Source of the DNA: Bacillota bacterium | Lineage (GTDB): Bacteria; Bacillota; Clostridia; Christensenellales; Borkfalkiaceae | DNA length: 64,000 nt | NCBI GenBank assembly: GCA_019423125.1 | Contig: JAHZBZ010000001.1 | Span: forward strand, 248,651 to 312,650 | Direction of reading: 5' to 3' | Shown: positions 8,513 through 16,546 of the stretch, piece after piece | How positions within the stretch are numbered: position 1 is the first letter of the stretch | Layout: each line of letters begins with the position of its first letter | Made by a program: the position numbers and the translations under genes | Notes under the pieces: model-generated | Told to the model about the DNA's origin: nothing | The model's database searches: none | Seen by the model: the letters and a program-made list of their open reading frames with translations, nothing else

Positions 8513-9595
8513 ATGAATGTACGACTTTGGCGCGGCGGGCTTTCGTCCGCGCAAAAACTCATCCTTGCGGCGCTCGGCGTCTGCGTGCTCTTTGTGCTCG
8601 CGGACGTGCCCGTTCTCGCCGAGTACCTGTTTGCGCGCGGCATCACCCGCGCGCTGAGCGGCGCGCTCTCCCTTGTGAGCGCGCTCTTTCCCTTTTCCCT
8701 GTACGAGCTGATCGCCGTGGGGCTGATCGCGTGCTTTGCGGCGCTCGCGGCCTTTGCCGTCCTGTATGCCGCAGGGCGCCGCACCGACGCCCTGCGCCGC
8801 CTCTTCGTGCGCGTCTGCGCGGTGCTCCTCGGCGTTCTCGCCGCATTTGCGGTGCTGTATGCGCCGCTCTATGCGCGCAGTTCCGCGGCGGAAGCGCTCG
8901 GGCTGGACGTGACGGAGGCGATGCAGGAGCAGGTGGACGCCGCCGCCTCTTCGTGCGTGGAGGCTCTCAATGCGCTCTCCGCGCGAATAGAGCGGGACGG
9001 CAACGGGGACGTGCTCTGCCCGTACACCTTTTCCGAGCTCAACGCCCTGATTGAAGGGGAGTTTTCCTCATGCGGCGGATATTTTTCGCCCTATCGCGTG
9101 CGCGCGAAGGCGGTCGCGCTGTCCGTGCCGATGAGCTATCTCGGCATCACGGGCATCTACTTTCCCTTCGTCGCGGAGGCAAACGTCAACGTCAACATCC
9201 CCGCCTGCGACCTGCCCGTGACAATGGCGCACGAGATGTCGCACGCGAAGGGGGTCGGCAGGGAGGACGAGGCGAACATCGTCGCCTACGCGCTGTGTCT
9301 GAACGCGGACGACGACTACCTCAACTACTGCGCACTGCTGGACGCGGCGACCGTCCTTTTGAACAGCTTACCGCGCGAGCGCGCGGAGGAACTGTACGCG
9401 CGGCTGGACGAGGCGGTGCGGCAGGAGTATTCCCGCGCCGCGGCGCATTATGCGGCGTACGAAGGCCCGATCGACGCGCTCTCTTCCTTTTTCAACGACC
9501 TGTTCCTCAAGGCGAACGGTGTCGCGTCGGGCACGCGCAGTTACGGGGAGACGGTGAACGCCCTTGTCGCGCTGATCGGCGCGCGCGGTGAATAG
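8513..9595 (+). CDS. DUF3810-type membrane protein with HExxH motif
   Basis: About 360 residues: three predicted N-terminal transmembrane helices (about 14-35, 60-85 and 100-125) followed by a soluble domain with HEMSHAKGVGREDEAN (about 240-255), a zinc-metallopeptidase-like HExxH with a downstream Glu. This matches the DUF3810 family of uncharacterised membrane proteins. The domain probably faces outward. No clear ribosome site was found; GTG 8495 in the same frame is an alternative start. The preceding 33 nt contain only a short GCCGC/GCGGC hairpin. Proteolysis is inference from the motif. Confidence 0.7.
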   Translation: MNVRLWRGGLSSAQKLILAALGVCVLFVLADVPVLAEYLFARGITRALSGALSLVSALFPFSLYELIAVGLIACFAALAAFAVLYAAGRRTDALRRLFVRVCAVLLGVLAAFAVLYAPLYARSSAAEALGLDVTEAMQEQVDAAASSCVEALNALSARIERDGNGDVLCPYTFSELNALIEGEFSSCGGYFSPYRVRAKAVALSVPMSYLGITGIYFPFVAEANVNVNIPACDLPVTMAHEMSHAKGVGREDEANIVAYALCLNADDDYLNYCALLDAATVLLNSLPRERAEELYARLDEAVRQEYSRAAAHYAAYEGPIDALSSFFNDLFLKANGVASGTRSYGETVNALVALIGARGE

Positions 9596-9625
9596 AGCGG
9601 GGCAAAAAGTGGCACAATAAGTGTC

Positions 9626-9721
9626 ATGAAGAAGAGAACATCTGCCGCGGACGAACTCCGCACGCGCGACGAGCGCGAGGTGCGCGTGCGCCCCTTCGGA
9701 CAGGAGGGGGTGCGCCGATGA
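9626..9721 (+). CDS. Possible 31-residue basic/acidic peptide before spoVAC
   Basis: ATG at 9626 opens a 31-codon frame (MKKRTSAADELRTRDER..., highly charged, no membrane segment) whose TGA overlaps the ATG of spoVAC in ATGA. The overlap implies translational coupling. There is no strong ribosome site (AAAAAGTGG lies upstream), and no homologue is recognised. Confidence 0.35.
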   Translation: MKKRTSAADELRTRDEREVRVRPFGQEGVRR

Positions 9722-10170
9722 CGGACAGGGTACGCAAAAATCAGAATTATCTCGACTACGTCCATTCGCTGGCGCCGCCGACGCAGCACTTTCACAACTG
9801 CCTGCGCGCGTTCATCGTGGGCGGGCTCATCTGTTGTGTGGGGCAGTTCCTGCGCACCGAGTTCGAAGTGTTGCTCGGCCTTTCGGGGGACGAGCTCGCG
9901 GGCGCGGTTTCCATGTCGCTCATCTTTTTGGGATGCCTTCTGACGGGTTTCGGGGTATACGACCGCATCGGCAAAGTCGCGGGCGCGGGTTCCATCGTCC
10001 CCATCACGGGCTTTGCGAATTCCGTCTGCTCGCCCGCGCTCGAATTCAAGGCGGAGGGGATGATCACGGGCATGGCGGCAAAGATGTTCGTCGTCGCGGG
10101 GCCCATCATCGTGTTCGGCGTGCTCGCGGGCTCGGCGGTGGGCGTGATCTACTGGCTTCTCTCCCTCTGA
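9718..10170 (+). CDS. spoVAC: Stage V sporulation protein AC
   Basis: 150-residue integral membrane protein of the forespore inner membrane; in Bacillus, SpoVAC helps move dipicolinic acid and behaves as a mechanosensitive channel. Diagnostic features are the N-terminal YLDYVHSLAPPTQHFHNCLRAF-like region, several hydrophobic helices, and the conserved PITGFANSV segment followed by AKMFVVAGPIIVFGV. spoVAD and spoVAE, which usually follow, are absent here; the next gene is a NUDIX hydrolase. RBS GGAGGGGG at about 9704 precedes the ATG. Confidence 0.92.
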   Translation: MTDRVRKNQNYLDYVHSLAPPTQHFHNCLRAFIVGGLICCVGQFLRTEFEVLLGLSGDELAGAVSMSLIFLGCLLTGFGVYDRIGKVAGAGSIVPITGFANSVCSPALEFKAEGMITGMAAKMFVVAGPIIVFGVLAGSAVGVIYWLLSL

Positions 10171-10174
10171 GCGC

Positions 10175-10203
10175 TTGCCTTTTTTCTGCCGCTCTGCTAT
10201 ACT
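10175..10203 (+). promoter_or_regulatory. Promoter of the NUDIX gene, -10 supplied by the hairpin element
   Basis: TTGCCT (10175-10180), 17 nt, TATACT (10198-10203). The -10 hexamer is also the left end of nested-hairpin element A, so the element lies in the 5' leader. Confidence 0.6.
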
Positions 10204-10354
10204 GTAACGGAATAACAAGGACGGACGAAAAGGCGCGCAGATCTTTGGATGCCTTGCCGAGAGGATTTTGCAATACAGACGCATTGCAAAGGCGATGAAA
10301 GGCAGGGCGCACAAGCGCCGAAAGCGGGCCCTTATCATTTTTCAAAGCATACTT
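10198..10354 (+). repeat. Nested-hairpin intergenic element, copy A
   Basis: Shares with copy B (reverse complement) and copy C an outer TATACTGTAA-type end, GGAATAAYAAGGAC near the left, and CAAGCGCCGAAAGCGGG near the right. Copy A carries about 70 extra bases with its own internal hairpin (TTGCAAT/ATTGCAA). Its right end is degenerate (AGCATACT). Confidence 0.6.
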
Positions 10355-10376
10355 GAAAGAACAAAAGGACGGGGCG

Positions 10377-10787
10377 ATGAAACATCTGAACGTGGTCGGC
10401 GCGGCGATCTTCCGCGGCGGAAAGGTACTTGCGGCAAAGCGGGGCGAGAGCCGCTTTGCATACGTCGCGCACAAATACGAATTTGCGGGCGGAAAGATCG
10501 AAGAAGGCGAGAGCGGCGAAGCGGCGATCGTGCGCGAGCTCTTCGAGGAGCTGGGCGTAAAGGCGCGCGTTTTGGGCGTGTTCGGCAGAACGAGCTACGA
10601 GTATCCCGACTTTTCGCTGACGCTGACCGTCTACGAATGCGAGGCGGAAGGGGAGATCGTCTGCCGCGAACACGAGAGCCTTTCTTGGCTCTCCCGCGAC
10701 CTTCTCAAAGAGGAAGAATGGGCGCCCGCGGACGCGCCTTTTTTGCCCCTTCTTCGCGAAAGATTAAGAGAAAAAAGTGAAAAATAA
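10377..10787 (+). CDS. NUDIX hydrolase, MutT/8-oxo-dGTP diphosphatase type
   Basis: 136 residues. The NUDIX box is complete: GGKIEEGE, then nine residues, then RELFEELGV (about 38-60), which binds Mg2+ for pyrophosphohydrolysis of a nucleoside diphosphate-X compound. The N-terminal VVGAAIFRGGKVLAAKR and the C-terminal SLSWLSRDLL fit the MutT/YtkD-like subgroup that sanitises oxidised nucleotides. The ATG at 10377 has AAAGGACGGGG at the right distance. The substrate is inferred from subgroup resemblance only. Confidence 0.88.
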   Translation: MKHLNVVGAAIFRGGKVLAAKRGESRFAYVAHKYEFAGGKIEEGESGEAAIVRELFEELGVKARVLGVFGRTSYEYPDFSLTLTVYECEAEGEIVCREHESLSWLSRDLLKEEEWAPADAPFLPLLRERLREKSEK

Positions 10788-10796
10788 TGCAGACAG

Positions 10797-10820
10797 GCGT
10801 GCCTTCGGGCGCGCTTTTTT
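10797..10820 (+). terminator. Rho-independent terminator after NUDIX gene
   Basis: GCGTGCC/GGCGCGC stem (one wobble) with TTCG loop followed by six T. Confidence 0.8.
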
Positions 10821-10853
10821 GTGCGGCTTTTGCGCAGGAAAAGATTTTTGCCC

Positions 10854-10882
10854 TTGACAAGCGTGCATTTCAATGTTATACT
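10854..10882 (+). promoter_or_regulatory. Promoter of LytTR regulator / kinase operon 1
   Basis: Consensus TTGACA (10854-10859), 17-nt spacer, TATACT (10877-10882), followed by GGAGGAAAGAGAG and the ATG at 10912. Confidence 0.8.
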
Positions 10883-10911
10883 TGTCTCGATTTCACGGAG
10901 GAAAGAGAGAG

Positions 10912-11631
10912 ATGGAGACTTACAATATTGCGATCGTGGAGGATGACAAGGAGAGCGCAGAGTGCATCGCGGCCTTTCTCGAGCGCTTTGCGCGCGAGGA
11001 AAAATGTGCGTTCGGCGTAAAGCGTTACGGGGACGGGCTGACCTTCATCAGCGACTACGACCGCAGTGCGGACATCGTGTTCATGGACATCGAGATGCCC
11101 AACCTCGACGGCATGAGCGCGGCGAGAAAGCTCCGTCAGCAGGACGAGGCGGTCGTCCTCATCTTCATCACCAACATGGCGCAGTATGCGGTCAACGGCT
11201 ACGAAGTGGACGCGAGCGATTTCATGGTCAAGCCCGTCAACTATGTCACCTTTTCCGTCAAGCTCAAAAAGGCGCTCCGATATACGGGGCGGCGGCGTGA
11301 CGACGGCATCTGCGTCAAGACGCAGGAGGGACAGCTCCGCCTGCGCATCAGCGATATCCTCTACGTCGAGAGCGAAAAGCACTACCTGACCTTACACACG
11401 AGGTCGGGGGACTACACCATGCGCATGACGATGACGGAAGCGGAGAATCTGCTCGCGGGCAAGGGCTTTTCCCGCTGCAACACCTCTTATCTGATCAACC
11501 TTCGCCATGTGCAGAGCGTGCACCGCGACCTCGTCGAGATCGGCGGCGCGTTTATCCCCGTCAGCCGCACCAAGAAAAAGAGTTTTATGGACGCGATCAC
11601 CGCCTATCTCGGGGGTGATTTCATTGGCTGA
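10912..11631 (+). CDS. LytTR-type response regulator (AgrA-like), cassette 1
   Basis: 239 residues. Receiver domain (1-120) with acidic pocket VEDD at 9-12, phosphoacceptor Asp59 in FMDIEMPN and conserved Lys in VKPVNYVTF; LytTR DNA-binding domain (about 140-235) with ILYVESEKHYLTLHT and the FSRCNTSYLINL segment. Such regulators bind pairs of direct repeats about two helical turns apart. The ATG was chosen because GGAGG lies 9-13 nt upstream. Its end overlaps the kinase gene. Candidate target sites are upstream of GH3-1 (12968-12995) and GH3-4 (41832-41859). Confidence 0.93.
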   Translation: METYNIAIVEDDKESAECIAAFLERFAREEKCAFGVKRYGDGLTFISDYDRSADIVFMDIEMPNLDGMSAARKLRQQDEAVVLIFITNMAQYAVNGYEVDASDFMVKPVNYVTFSVKLKKALRYTGRRRDDGICVKTQEGQLRLRISDILYVESEKHYLTLHTRSGDYTMRMTMTEAENLLAGKGFSRCNTSYLINLRHVQSVHRDLVEIGGAFIPVSRTKKKSFMDAITAYLGGDFIG

Positions 11632-12910
11632 ATTTGCAAAGTGGTATCTGACTTACATCAGCGGTCAGCCCTATTCGCGCCTGACCTTTGCGACCGAGCT
11701 TCTTTTGGCCGAGATCCTGTTCATGTGGCCGTATAAGCGCAGCCGCCTGTTCGGCGTCCGCGCGGCGGCGTCCTTTCTGCTGTACGTTGCGATCGCCTAT
11801 TTCTTCCCCGAGGCGGCGCTGCATATGGGGTCGTATGTCACCATTCTCGTCTTTGTCTGCTCCGTCGCTCTGCATGCCCTCTGTTCGGGGTATTCCTTCA
11901 AAAAAGTCGCCTTCAACTGCATCGCGGCGTATGCGGTGCAGAACTTCATCGTCAATCTTCGCATCTGTATCATGGGCACTTTCGCCATTTCCGAAAGTTA
12001 CAGGATCGTCGTCGAGCTGTGCTGTGCGGTAGCAGTGTTTGCGGGGGCGTATTTGCTCTTTGCGAGGAAAAACAGCCGCGAAGAGGAGATCAACATCACG
12101 CACGTGCGGCTCATGATCCTGACCGTCGCGGTCATCGTGCTCGTGGACCTCATGGTCAAGGTCGCAAGCGCCCAGGGGGTGAGCGGCAACGTCGTCCTGC
12201 GCCTCTGCATGGCATGCACCGATCTTCTCGCGCTGTTCTTGCAGTTCAGCACTTTCCGCGTCGGAAAGCTGGAGACGGAAAATGCCAAGATGGAGATGCT
12301 CCTGCTCGCCGAGCAGGAACAGTACAAGATGTCCCGCGAGACCATCGACCTCGTCAACATGAAGTGCCACGACCTCAAACACCGCCTCGCGCGCATCCGT
12401 TCGGGCAGGGGCGGAGAGGAAGAGGCGGAACTGTGGCAGGACGTCGAAGAGGCGGTGCTCTTTTATGAGAACGTCGCCAAGACGGGCAACGACGCGCTGG
12501 ACAGCGTCCTGACGCAAAAGGTGCTCATGTGTGAGAAGCGGAACATCTCCTTCAGCTATATGGCGGACGGCAGCGCGCTGTCCGCGGTCAAGCCCTCCGA
12601 CGTGTATTCCCTCTTCGGCAACGCGCTGGACAACGCGATCGAGGGCGTCATGCGCGAGGAGGACCCCGAAAAGCGCTTTATCTTCCTGCGCGTGGGGCAA
12701 AAGGGCGGGATGATCAGCATCCACGTCGAGAACTATTGTTCCCGTCCGCCCGTCTTCGAGGACGGGCTTCCCCGCACCACCAAACAGGATGCGCAGAACC
12801 ACGGCATCGGGGTGCGGAGCATCCGCTACATCGCCGAAAAGTACGGCGGGCACGCGCGCTTTGACGCGTCCGACGAGCTGTTCCGCCTCAATGTCATGCT
12901 TCCCGTCTGA
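11624..12910 (+). CDS. GHKL sensor histidine kinase (AgrC-like), cassette 1
   Basis: About 428 residues. The N-terminal ~205 residues hold about six transmembrane helices, followed by a coiled linker (KLETENAKMEMLLLAEQEQY) and the H-box NMKCHDLKHRL, N-box FGNALDNAIEG and G-box GIGVRSIRYIAEKYGG of the GHKL ATPase. This is the AgrC/ComD class, often responding to peptides. TTG 11624 is preferred because GGGGGTGA sits 5 nt upstream; GTG 11615 in the same frame is an alternative. It overlaps the regulator stop by 8 nt, so the pair is coupled. No AgrD-like peptide or AgrB protease gene is nearby, so the signal is unknown. Confidence 0.9.
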   Translation: MAEFAKWYLTYISGQPYSRLTFATELLLAEILFMWPYKRSRLFGVRAAASFLLYVAIAYFFPEAALHMGSYVTILVFVCSVALHALCSGYSFKKVAFNCIAAYAVQNFIVNLRICIMGTFAISESYRIVVELCCAVAVFAGAYLLFARKNSREEEINITHVRLMILTVAVIVLVDLMVKVASAQGVSGNVVLRLCMACTDLLALFLQFSTFRVGKLETENAKMEMLLLAEQEQYKMSRETIDLVNMKCHDLKHRLARIRSGRGGEEEAELWQDVEEAVLFYENVAKTGNDALDSVLTQKVLMCEKRNISFSYMADGSALSAVKPSDVYSLFGNALDNAIEGVMREEDPEKRFIFLRVGQKGGMISIHVENYCSRPPVFEDGLPRTTKQDAQNHGIGVRSIRYIAEKYGGHARFDASDELFRLNVMLPV

Positions 12911-12930
12911 AAATACATCCGAAAAAGGAA

Positions 12931-12958
12931 AAAGAGACCCGCAAGGGCCTCTTTTTTT
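12931..12958 (+). terminator. Terminator after kinase 1
   Basis: GAGACCC-gcaa-GGGCCTC stem with one mismatch and a run of seven T separates the regulator operon from GH3-1. Confidence 0.8.
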
Positions 12959-12967
12959 GCATATCTT

Positions 12968-13025
12968 GTCAAAAATCTGCGCATCTTGCCAGAAATGCGC
13001 ACAAAAAATTTTTTTGTGCTATGAT
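12968..13025 (+). promoter_or_regulatory. Direct-repeat activator site and promoter of GH3-1
   Basis: GTCAAAAA (12968-12975) and GCCAGAAA (12988-12995) are repeated 20 bp apart inside a longer ATCTTGYCARAAAT repeat. Exactly 24 nt further is -10 TATGAT (13020-13025). No -35 consensus exists (GCGCAC at that place), as expected for an activator-dependent LytTR promoter. The same arrangement precedes GH3-4. Confidence 0.6.
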
Positions 13026-13099
13026 GAGCGCGATCTGCGGGAAGAGCCGTTCCCGCAAGGGGAAAACAGTTCGCTGTTTTACAAAATCAAGGAGGTTAC

Positions 13100-16021
13100 A
13101 TGATGAAAGACGGCACAATTCTCAAAGGCCTTTTCCGTGGCTTGACTATCGTCATGGCGTCGGTAATGACGCTCGGGATCGGCATGACCATTGGCGCGAA
13201 GCTGAACGAGTCGGATATCAACTCTTATCTCGGCACGTCCAACCGCGTCGTCATTCAGGATGAGGAAGGGACCTATCTGAGCGACTACGACAGCTGGCAG
13301 GAAATGGTCGACGCGAAGGCGGAGGGCATCTACACGACGATGAGCGAGGGCATTGTCCTGCTCAAAAACAACGGCGTGCTTCCGATGGAGGGCGTGACCA
13401 AGATCAACCTGTTCGGCCGCAACTCCGCAGACCCCGTCTATGGCGGCGGCGGCGGCGCGGGCGTCGTGAGCGACCCCAACGTCATTGACGTCAAGACGGC
13501 CTTCAACGAGGCGGGCATCCAGATCAACGACACGCTGTACAACTACTACAGCGGCTGTGAAAAGAGAAAGGTCGGCGGCAGACTCTCCAACGAGTACACC
13601 ACCGGCGAAGTGAATCCCTCGCAGTTCACGCAGGCGGTCGTCGATTCGCTGGACGAGTACGGCGACACGGCGATCATCTGGCTGGCGCGCTGCATCGGCG
13701 AAGGCACCGATCCTGAGCCCGGCTTCATGGAGAGAGATGAGGCGGAAAAGGCGCTCATCGAATATGTCAAGGGGCTCAGCTACATCGAGCACATCATCGT
13801 CGTCCTCAACGAGGACAACACGAGCGGCATCGGCGATCTCGCAAACGACGACCGCATCGAGGCGATCGTCCACGCGGGCGGCTTCGGCCTCAACGGCACG
13901 ACGGCGCTCGTCGACGTGCTGACGGGCAAGGTCAACCCTTCGGGTCACCTCGTCGACACCTATGCGGCGTCCTCGCTCTCTTCGGCGGCGGCGCAGAACA
14001 TGTACGATCATACCCTCACCAACAAGGCGGAGGTCGAGGCGTACGTCGGCGGCTCCAACGAGTATGCGACCAGCTACATCGCGATGAAAGAGGGCATCTA
14101 CGTCGGTTACCGTTACTATGAGACCAGATACGAAGACTGCGTGCTCGGCCAGGGCAACGCGGACGGCAACTACGGCATCTTCTACGGCGAAGGCACAAAG
14201 TGGAGCTATGACGAGGAAGTGTGCTACGCCTTCGGTCACGGCCTCTCTTACACCACCTTCGAGCAGAAACTGCAGAGCGTGGAAGTGGCGGCAGACGGCA
14301 CCATCACCGCAACGGTCACCGTGCAGAACACGGGCGACGTCGCGGGCAAGGCGGTCGTGCAGCTGTATGCGCAGTCTCCCTATACCGAATACGACAAGCG
14401 AAACCTCGTAGAGAAATCGGCGATCCAGCTGATGGCGTTTGAAAAGACAGAGCTTTTGCAGCCGAACAGCGATCCCGTCACGGTCACCGTCAAGGCGGAC
14501 ATGGAGTTCCTCGCGAGCTATGACTACACCAACGCAAAGACGTACATCCTCGACGCGGGCACCTATTACTTTGCGATCGGCGACGACGCGCACGACGCGC
14601 TCAACAACGTGATCGCGAAGAAGTCCTCCGCGAACGCCTCTCTCGGCAACGCGGACAACGTCAAGACGTATGAGCAGAAGAACTTTGACGACACGACGTA
14701 CGCGGTCTCTTCCATCACGGGCAACGAGATCACCAATCTGTTCGACCGCGCCGACTACAACTACTTCTACGACACTCGGCAGTACAAGTATCTGACCCGT
14801 CAGGATTGGTCCACCTTCCCGACGACGGAAGATGCGCTCACCGCGACGGCGGAGATGATGAAAGAACTCTCCGGCCAGGCGGACAAGTGGGATAACCACG
14901 ATTATTCGGAAGGGGATTACGACGACGTTTCCGTCGTGATCACGGACGAGGATACCGACTATCAGCTGTCCATGCTCTACGGTTCGGACGATCCGAACGA
15001 CACGGCATGGGATATGCTCCTCAAACAGATGAGCTGGGAAGAGATGTGCACGTTCACGCAGGGCAACTCGCTGACCAGACCCATCGAATCCATCGGCTAT
15101 GAAGGCTCCGTCGACGGCGACGGCCCTGCGGGCTTCTCGGGCACATTCGGCGACGCGGAGAGCAACCCCGAAAACCTGAGCGCGCGCGTCTATCAGTCGC
15201 AGTGCACGCTCGCTTCCACCTGGAACAAAGAGCTCGCCTATTCGCAGGGTTCGTTCATGGGCGAAGACGGCCTGTACCTGGGCAAGACGTCCATCTGGGC
15301 GCCCGGCGCGAACCTGCACCGCACCCCGTACTCGGCGCGTAACTTCGAGTACTATTCCGAAGACTCCATGCTCGCTTACTATATGGGCGCAAGACAGTGC
15401 AAGGGTCTGCAGGACAAGGGATGCATCGCCTGCCCGAAACACTTTGCGTTCAACGATCAGGAAAAGAACCGCTGCTCGCTGATCAACTTCTTCAACGAAC
15501 AGGAAGCGCGCGAGCTTCAGCTCCGCTCTTTCCAGGGCTCCTTCACCGAAGGCGGCGCGATGGGCACGATGACCTCTTTCTCGCGTATCGGCTGCACCTA
15601 TGCGGGCGCATCGCACGCACTGCTCACGGGCGTCCTGCGCGACGAGTGGGGCTTTAAGGGCTACACGATCACCGACTATGCGGCATGGGATTTCATGCAC
15701 GCGGTCGAATGCCTCAAAGCGGGCACGGATATGTTCGACACCACGGCGGACACCTACAGCTCGGTCATTCTCGAAAACGTCAAGAAGGGCGACGACGTCG
15801 TCGCACAGGCGGCTCTGCGCGAGGCAAACAGAAGAGTTTTGTATGCATATGTGAACAGCAATGCAGTGCAGGGCACATCCGTCAAGGTACTTCCTTGGTG
15901 GGAGAAGGCGATCTATGCCGCAGACATCGTGATCGGCGTGCTCACCGTCGCGTCGCTCGGCGCGTATGTGACCGTCACGGTGCTCTCGCAGAGACGCAAA
16001 GGAGGAGAAGTCAATGTTTGA
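13100..16021 (+). CDS. Membrane-anchored GH3 glycosidase 1, permuted domain order
   Basis: 973 residues; ATG 13100 (or the next codon, 13103) follows AAGGAGGTTAC. N-terminal transmembrane helix (about 12-32) and C-terminal transmembrane helix (about 935-958) with a basic tail. Between them the GH3 domains occur in inverted order: the C-terminal sandwich domain first (EGIVLLKNNGVLPM, about 75-330), then a fibronectin-III-like domain (VTVQNTGDVAGKAVVQLY, about 390-490), then the catalytic barrel (about 640-915) with KHFAFNDQEKNR and nucleophile Asp859 in YTITDYAAW. Inverted GH3 enzymes are known from Ruminococcus albus and Butyrivibrio beta-glucosidases. Substrate unknown; beta-glucoside or xyloside is the family guess. 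The acid/base residue could not be assigned. It overlaps the next gene by 8 nt. Confidence 0.9.
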   Translation: MMKDGTILKGLFRGLTIVMASVMTLGIGMTIGAKLNESDINSYLGTSNRVVIQDEEGTYLSDYDSWQEMVDAKAEGIYTTMSEGIVLLKNNGVLPMEGVTKINLFGRNSADPVYGGGGGAGVVSDPNVIDVKTAFNEAGIQINDTLYNYYSGCEKRKVGGRLSNEYTTGEVNPSQFTQAVVDSLDEYGDTAIIWLARCIGEGTDPEPGFMERDEAEKALIEYVKGLSYIEHIIVVLNEDNTSGIGDLANDDRIEAIVHAGGFGLNGTTALVDVLTGKVNPSGHLVDTYAASSLSSAAAQNMYDHTLTNKAEVEAYVGGSNEYATSYIAMKEGIYVGYRYYETRYEDCVLGQGNADGNYGIFYGEGTKWSYDEEVCYAFGHGLSYTTFEQKLQSVEVAADGTITATVTVQNTGDVAGKAVVQLYAQSPYTEYDKRNLVEKSAIQLMAFEKTELLQPNSDPVTVTVKADMEFLASYDYTNAKTYILDAGTYYFAIGDDAHDALNNVIAKKSSANASLGNADNVKTYEQKNFDDTTYAVSSITGNEITNLFDRADYNYFYDTRQYKYLTRQDWSTFPTTEDALTATAEMMKELSGQADKWDNHDYSEGDYDDVSVVITDEDTDYQLSMLYGSDDPNDTAWDMLLKQMSWEEMCTFTQGNSLTRPIESIGYEGSVDGDGPAGFSGTFGDAESNPENLSARVYQSQCTLASTWNKELAYSQGSFMGEDGLYLGKTSIWAPGANLHRTPYSARNFEYYSEDSMLAYYMGARQCKGLQDKGCIACPKHFAFNDQEKNRCSLINFFNEQEARELQLRSFQGSFTEGGAMGTMTSFSRIGCTYAGASHALLTGVLRDEWGFKGYTITDYAAWDFMHAVECLKAGTDMFDTTADTYSSVILENVKKGDDVVAQAALREANRRVLYAYVNSNAVQGTSVKVLPWWEKAIYAADIVIGVLTVASLGAYVTVTVLSQRRKGGEVNV

Positions 16022-16424
16022 TATCAGGGAATTTCTCAGTAAAAAAGGGATCGGTTTCTATCTCACGGCAGCCGCGATCGTGTTCACGCTCCTTGCGCTG
16101 ATCTTCGTCGCGGTCACGGGCAGCGACAAGGGCGATCTGTCCGCGGGAATGATCGTTCTGTTCATCCTCGCGATGCTCTTCCTCGCGTCGGCGCTCATCA
16201 AAGATTTCTACGGCGCCGGACTTCTCGGCGGGTGCGTCTGCGCGGCGGCAGGGCTGATGATGCTCGTCGTCGGCAGGCTCAACATGCTGGGCCTCATTTT
16301 CAACGGCGTCGTCGAAGAGGAGATCCCCGCAGCGTTCATCGCCGCCGTCGTGTTTACGCTTCTCGCCATTCTGTGCAACTGCGTCAGCGGTTTCCTGGGC
16401 GTAGAGAAGAAGGCGGAAGCCTGA
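16014..16424 (+). CDS. Small four-helix membrane protein, GH3 partner 1
   Basis: 136 residues with about four hydrophobic helices and a short basic N-terminus ending in KKGIGFYLTAAAIVF. It is paralogous to the product at 44889-45308, which has KRKSIGFYLMAAAFVF at the same place, a similar length and hydropathy, and the same position directly overlapping a GH3 gene. RBS AAAGGAGGAG precedes the ATG at 16014. No known domain is recognised. The repeated genetic coupling suggests it assembles with or stabilises the anchored GH3 enzyme; this is inference. Confidence 0.75.
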   Translation: MFDIREFLSKKGIGFYLTAAAIVFTLLALIFVAVTGSDKGDLSAGMIVLFILAMLFLASALIKDFYGAGLLGGCVCAAAGLMMLVVGRLNMLGLIFNGVVEEEIPAAFIAAVVFTLLAILCNCVSGFLGVEKKAEA

Positions 16425-16452
16425 CACACAGGGACCTTGTTTTCCCCCAAAG

Positions 16453-16486
16453 GAGCCGCCCACGTAAGCGGGCGGCTCTCAATTTT
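16453..16486 (+). terminator. Terminator of cassette 1
   Basis: GAGCCGCCC/GGGCGGCTC 9-bp stem followed by a short T-rich run. Confidence 0.75.
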
Positions 16487-16500
16487 CTTCGGTTCGGAAA

Positions 16501-16542
16501 AAGCCGCCCTGCGGCGCAAAGATTTGCGCCGCAGGGCGGCTT
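16501..16542 (-). terminator. Terminator of the aldo/keto reductase gene
   Basis: A perfect 19-bp hairpin (AAGCCGCCCTGCGGCGCAA and its complement) lies just beyond the stop of the minus-strand gene, with a T run on the minus strand (AAA on plus at 16498-16500). Confidence 0.75.
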
Positions 16543-16546
16543 GCGT

